Of a stretch of 8,157 nt of DNA, positions 7,451 through 8,157 are shown piece after piece. The translations under genes were made by a program, and so were the position numbers. Under the pieces are notes generated by a model. That model had not been told where the DNA came from, made no database searches, and worked only from the letters and a program-made list of their open reading frames with translations. Numbering within the stretch: the first letter of the stretch is position 1; every line of letters begins with the position of its first letter. The stretch comes from Desulfobulbaceae bacterium UBA2262. Lineage in GTDB: Bacteria; Desulfobacterota; Desulfobulbia; Desulfobulbales; Desulfurivibrionaceae. The stretch spans positions 2,764 through 10,920 of the forward strand of contig DDXK01000114.1 of NCBI GenBank assembly GCA_002347185.1, written 5' to 3'.

Positions 7451-7470
7451 CGTCTCGCTGTTTTCCCGGG

Positions 7471-7857
7471 TTAGGCGATGCTGACGGTGAGGGGAATGGT
7501 GTGCAGCTTTTTTGAGACGGAGTGGGTGGCACCGAGCTTCCAGCCGGTGCAGGTGGCCTTGCCGGCAAGCAGGGTGTTGATCTCTTCCACCAGCCCCTTG
7601 ATGTTGATGACCGGGTGCCTGCCAAAGACCTCGGGCAGGCCGTAGGTGAGGTTGCAGGCCAGGCATCTGCCGGGCCGTTCGTGCAGTTCGAGGGTGAAGT
7701 TGAGGGTGTTACCGCTCTGGCCCGCGAAGGCGAGGCTGATGTCGTAGGCGCCTTCCTCGGCGTCCCCGAAAAGGGCCTCGAAGAACTGGTCGGCCCGTTC
7801 GGCCGGAAAGAGGGTGCGCAAGGCCTCGGTGCTGAAAAGGTCTCTCATGTCTTCCAT
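7471..7857 (-). CDS. Conserved protein of unknown function with CxxC motif (128 residues)
   Basis: The chosen start is ATG at 7857-7855 and the stop is TAA at 7473-7471. The protein is soluble-looking, without signal peptide or membrane segment. Visible features are an acidic helical N-terminus (FPAERADQFFEALFGDAEEG, residues 17-36), a Cys-x-x-Cys at 65-68 in RPGRCLACNLTYGLP, conserved-looking FGRHPVINIKG (78-88), and a third cysteine at 103. The CxxC could bind metal or be redox-active; this is inference. I recall similar small deltaproteobacterial proteins carrying the clearly misapplied database name 'pancreas/duodenum homeobox protein 1'; function is unknown. The frame stays open to an ATG at 8001, but the extra 48 residues look non-coding and would overlap the divergent helicase gene; a promoter-like sequence at 7918-7947 also favours the short form. 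ATG 7848 is another possible start. It is convergent with the chemoreceptor gene. Confidence 0.8.
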   Translation of the reverse strand: MEDMRDLFSTEALRTLFPAERADQFFEALFGDAEEGAYDISLAFAGQSGNTLNFTLELHERPGRCLACNLTYGLPEVFGRHPVINIKGLVEEINTLLAGKATCTGWKLGATHSVSKKLHTIPLTVSIA

Positions 7858-7917
7858 CTCGCTTTTCTTTTCTGTTGGTCCGCTGAAAAACGGCTGATTC
7901 CGACTGGCGCCGCCTGG

Positions 7918-7947
7918 ATAATCTACCATCTGAACGCCAAAATTCAA
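7918..7947 (-). promoter_or_regulatory. Possible sigma-70-type promoter for the 128-residue protein gene
   Basis: On the minus strand, TTGAAT (7947-7942) and GATTAT (7923-7918) are separated by 18 bp. Each matches four or more positions of the -35 and -10 consensus. Initiation near 7911 would give a leader of about 54 nt to the ATG at 7857 and would exclude the upstream ATG at 8001. Sequence match only. Confidence 0.35.
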
Positions 7948-7992
7948 CTTTTTTGTCGGCATGCTCCGGGCGCTTGTGTTAGAGTTGCCGCC

Positions 7993-8157
7993 ATGCAGCA
8001 ATCCCTCTTTCCCCTTGGTAAAAAAGAAGAAGCGCCCGCTCCGCTGGACCGGGTCAACCTCCGGGAGCTCAACGAGGCCCAGCGCGAGGCGGTGACCACC
8101 ATCGGCGGGCCTATCCTGGTCATTGCCGGGGCCGGCAGCGGCAAGACCCGCACCCTG
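7993..8157 (+). CDS. UvrD/PcrA/Rep-family DNA helicase, 5' end only
   Basis: The first 55 codons of a superfamily 1 helicase gene run off the window. After an N-terminal extension of about 24 residues comes LNEAQREAV, the adenine-recognising Q-motif region, then VIAGAGSGKTRTL, the Walker A ATP-binding loop (motif I). These proteins unwind DNA 3' to 5' in repair and replication restart. UvrD, PcrA and Rep cannot be separated from this fragment. The ATG at 7993 has only a weak ribosome site (TAGAG, about 8 nt upstream); no better in-frame start is seen. The extension begins MQQSLFPLG, which resembles a sliding-clamp-binding peptide. It is divergent from the small CxxC protein gene, with 135 bp between their starts that must hold both promoters. 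Confidence 0.92.
   Translation, partial: MQQSLFPLGKKEEAPAPLDRVNLRELNEAQREAVTTIGGPILVIAGAGSGKTRTL

Noticed and set aside
6518..7666. 382-codon minus-strand frame opposite the MCP signalling domain
   Set aside because: It is antisense to conserved chemoreceptor sequence and has Leu/Gly/Ala/His-rich low-complexity composition typical of a shadow frame.
7858..8001. ATG at 8001 as start of the minus-strand small protein
   Set aside because: It would overlap the divergent helicase start, has unconvincing composition, and lies upstream of the promoter-like sequence at 7918-7947.
1..8157. tRNA, rRNA, CRISPR arrays, insertion sequences or phage genes
   Set aside because: No cloverleaf-like segment, no regularly spaced direct repeats, no transposase or integrase motifs and no terminal inverted repeats were seen.

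Overview
The window is GC-rich bacterial DNA with dense genes, strong GC bias at third codon positions (which produces long spurious antisense reading frames) and mostly ATG starts with clear Shine-Dalgarno sites. The gene content (a sigma-54 activator, chemotaxis genes, a multi-domain hybrid kinase, a small CxxC protein beside a UvrD/PcrA helicase) and the protein flavour suggest a Desulfobacterota/'deltaproteobacterial' organism, possibly Desulfobulbales-like. That placement is inference from remembered family resemblance, not a search.

Layout. Bases 1-785 (+) are the 3' part of a sigma-54-dependent activator gene (AAA+ domain plus Fis-type helix-turn-helix; the N-terminus lies outside the window). 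Bases 786-1020 are a comparatively AT-rich intergenic region. It holds a near-consensus -24/-12 (sigma-54) promoter at 951-966, an upstream dyad and repeated GGTCAT half-sites that could be activator-binding sites, and a small, apparently frameshifted reverse-strand reading frame. Bases 1021-7393 (+) look like one operon: a single-domain CheY-like receiver (1021-1449), CheW (1481-2017), a large hybrid histidine kinase with a periplasmic PhnD/TtrS-like binding domain (2102-5185), and a Cache-type methyl-accepting chemotaxis protein (5207-7393). Bases 7394-7470 are a short convergent gap with a weak hairpin. A 128-residue conserved-looking protein of unknown function lies on the minus strand (7857-7471). 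It is divergent from the 5' end of a UvrD/PcrA-family DNA helicase gene that begins at 7993 and runs off the window.

Reading the parts together: the operon encodes a membrane chemoreceptor and its CheW coupler, a receiver, and a second transmembrane sensor whose extracytoplasmic domain resembles those that sense sulfur oxyanions. No CheA, CheR or CheB is visible in the window. The operon appears to be switched on by sigma-54 RNA polymerase, plausibly under the activator encoded directly upstream. The main hypothesis is a locally controlled accessory chemosensory module in which a TtrS-like kinase and an MCP act together and use a CheA encoded elsewhere. The flanking small protein and helicase genes look like separate housekeeping transcription units.
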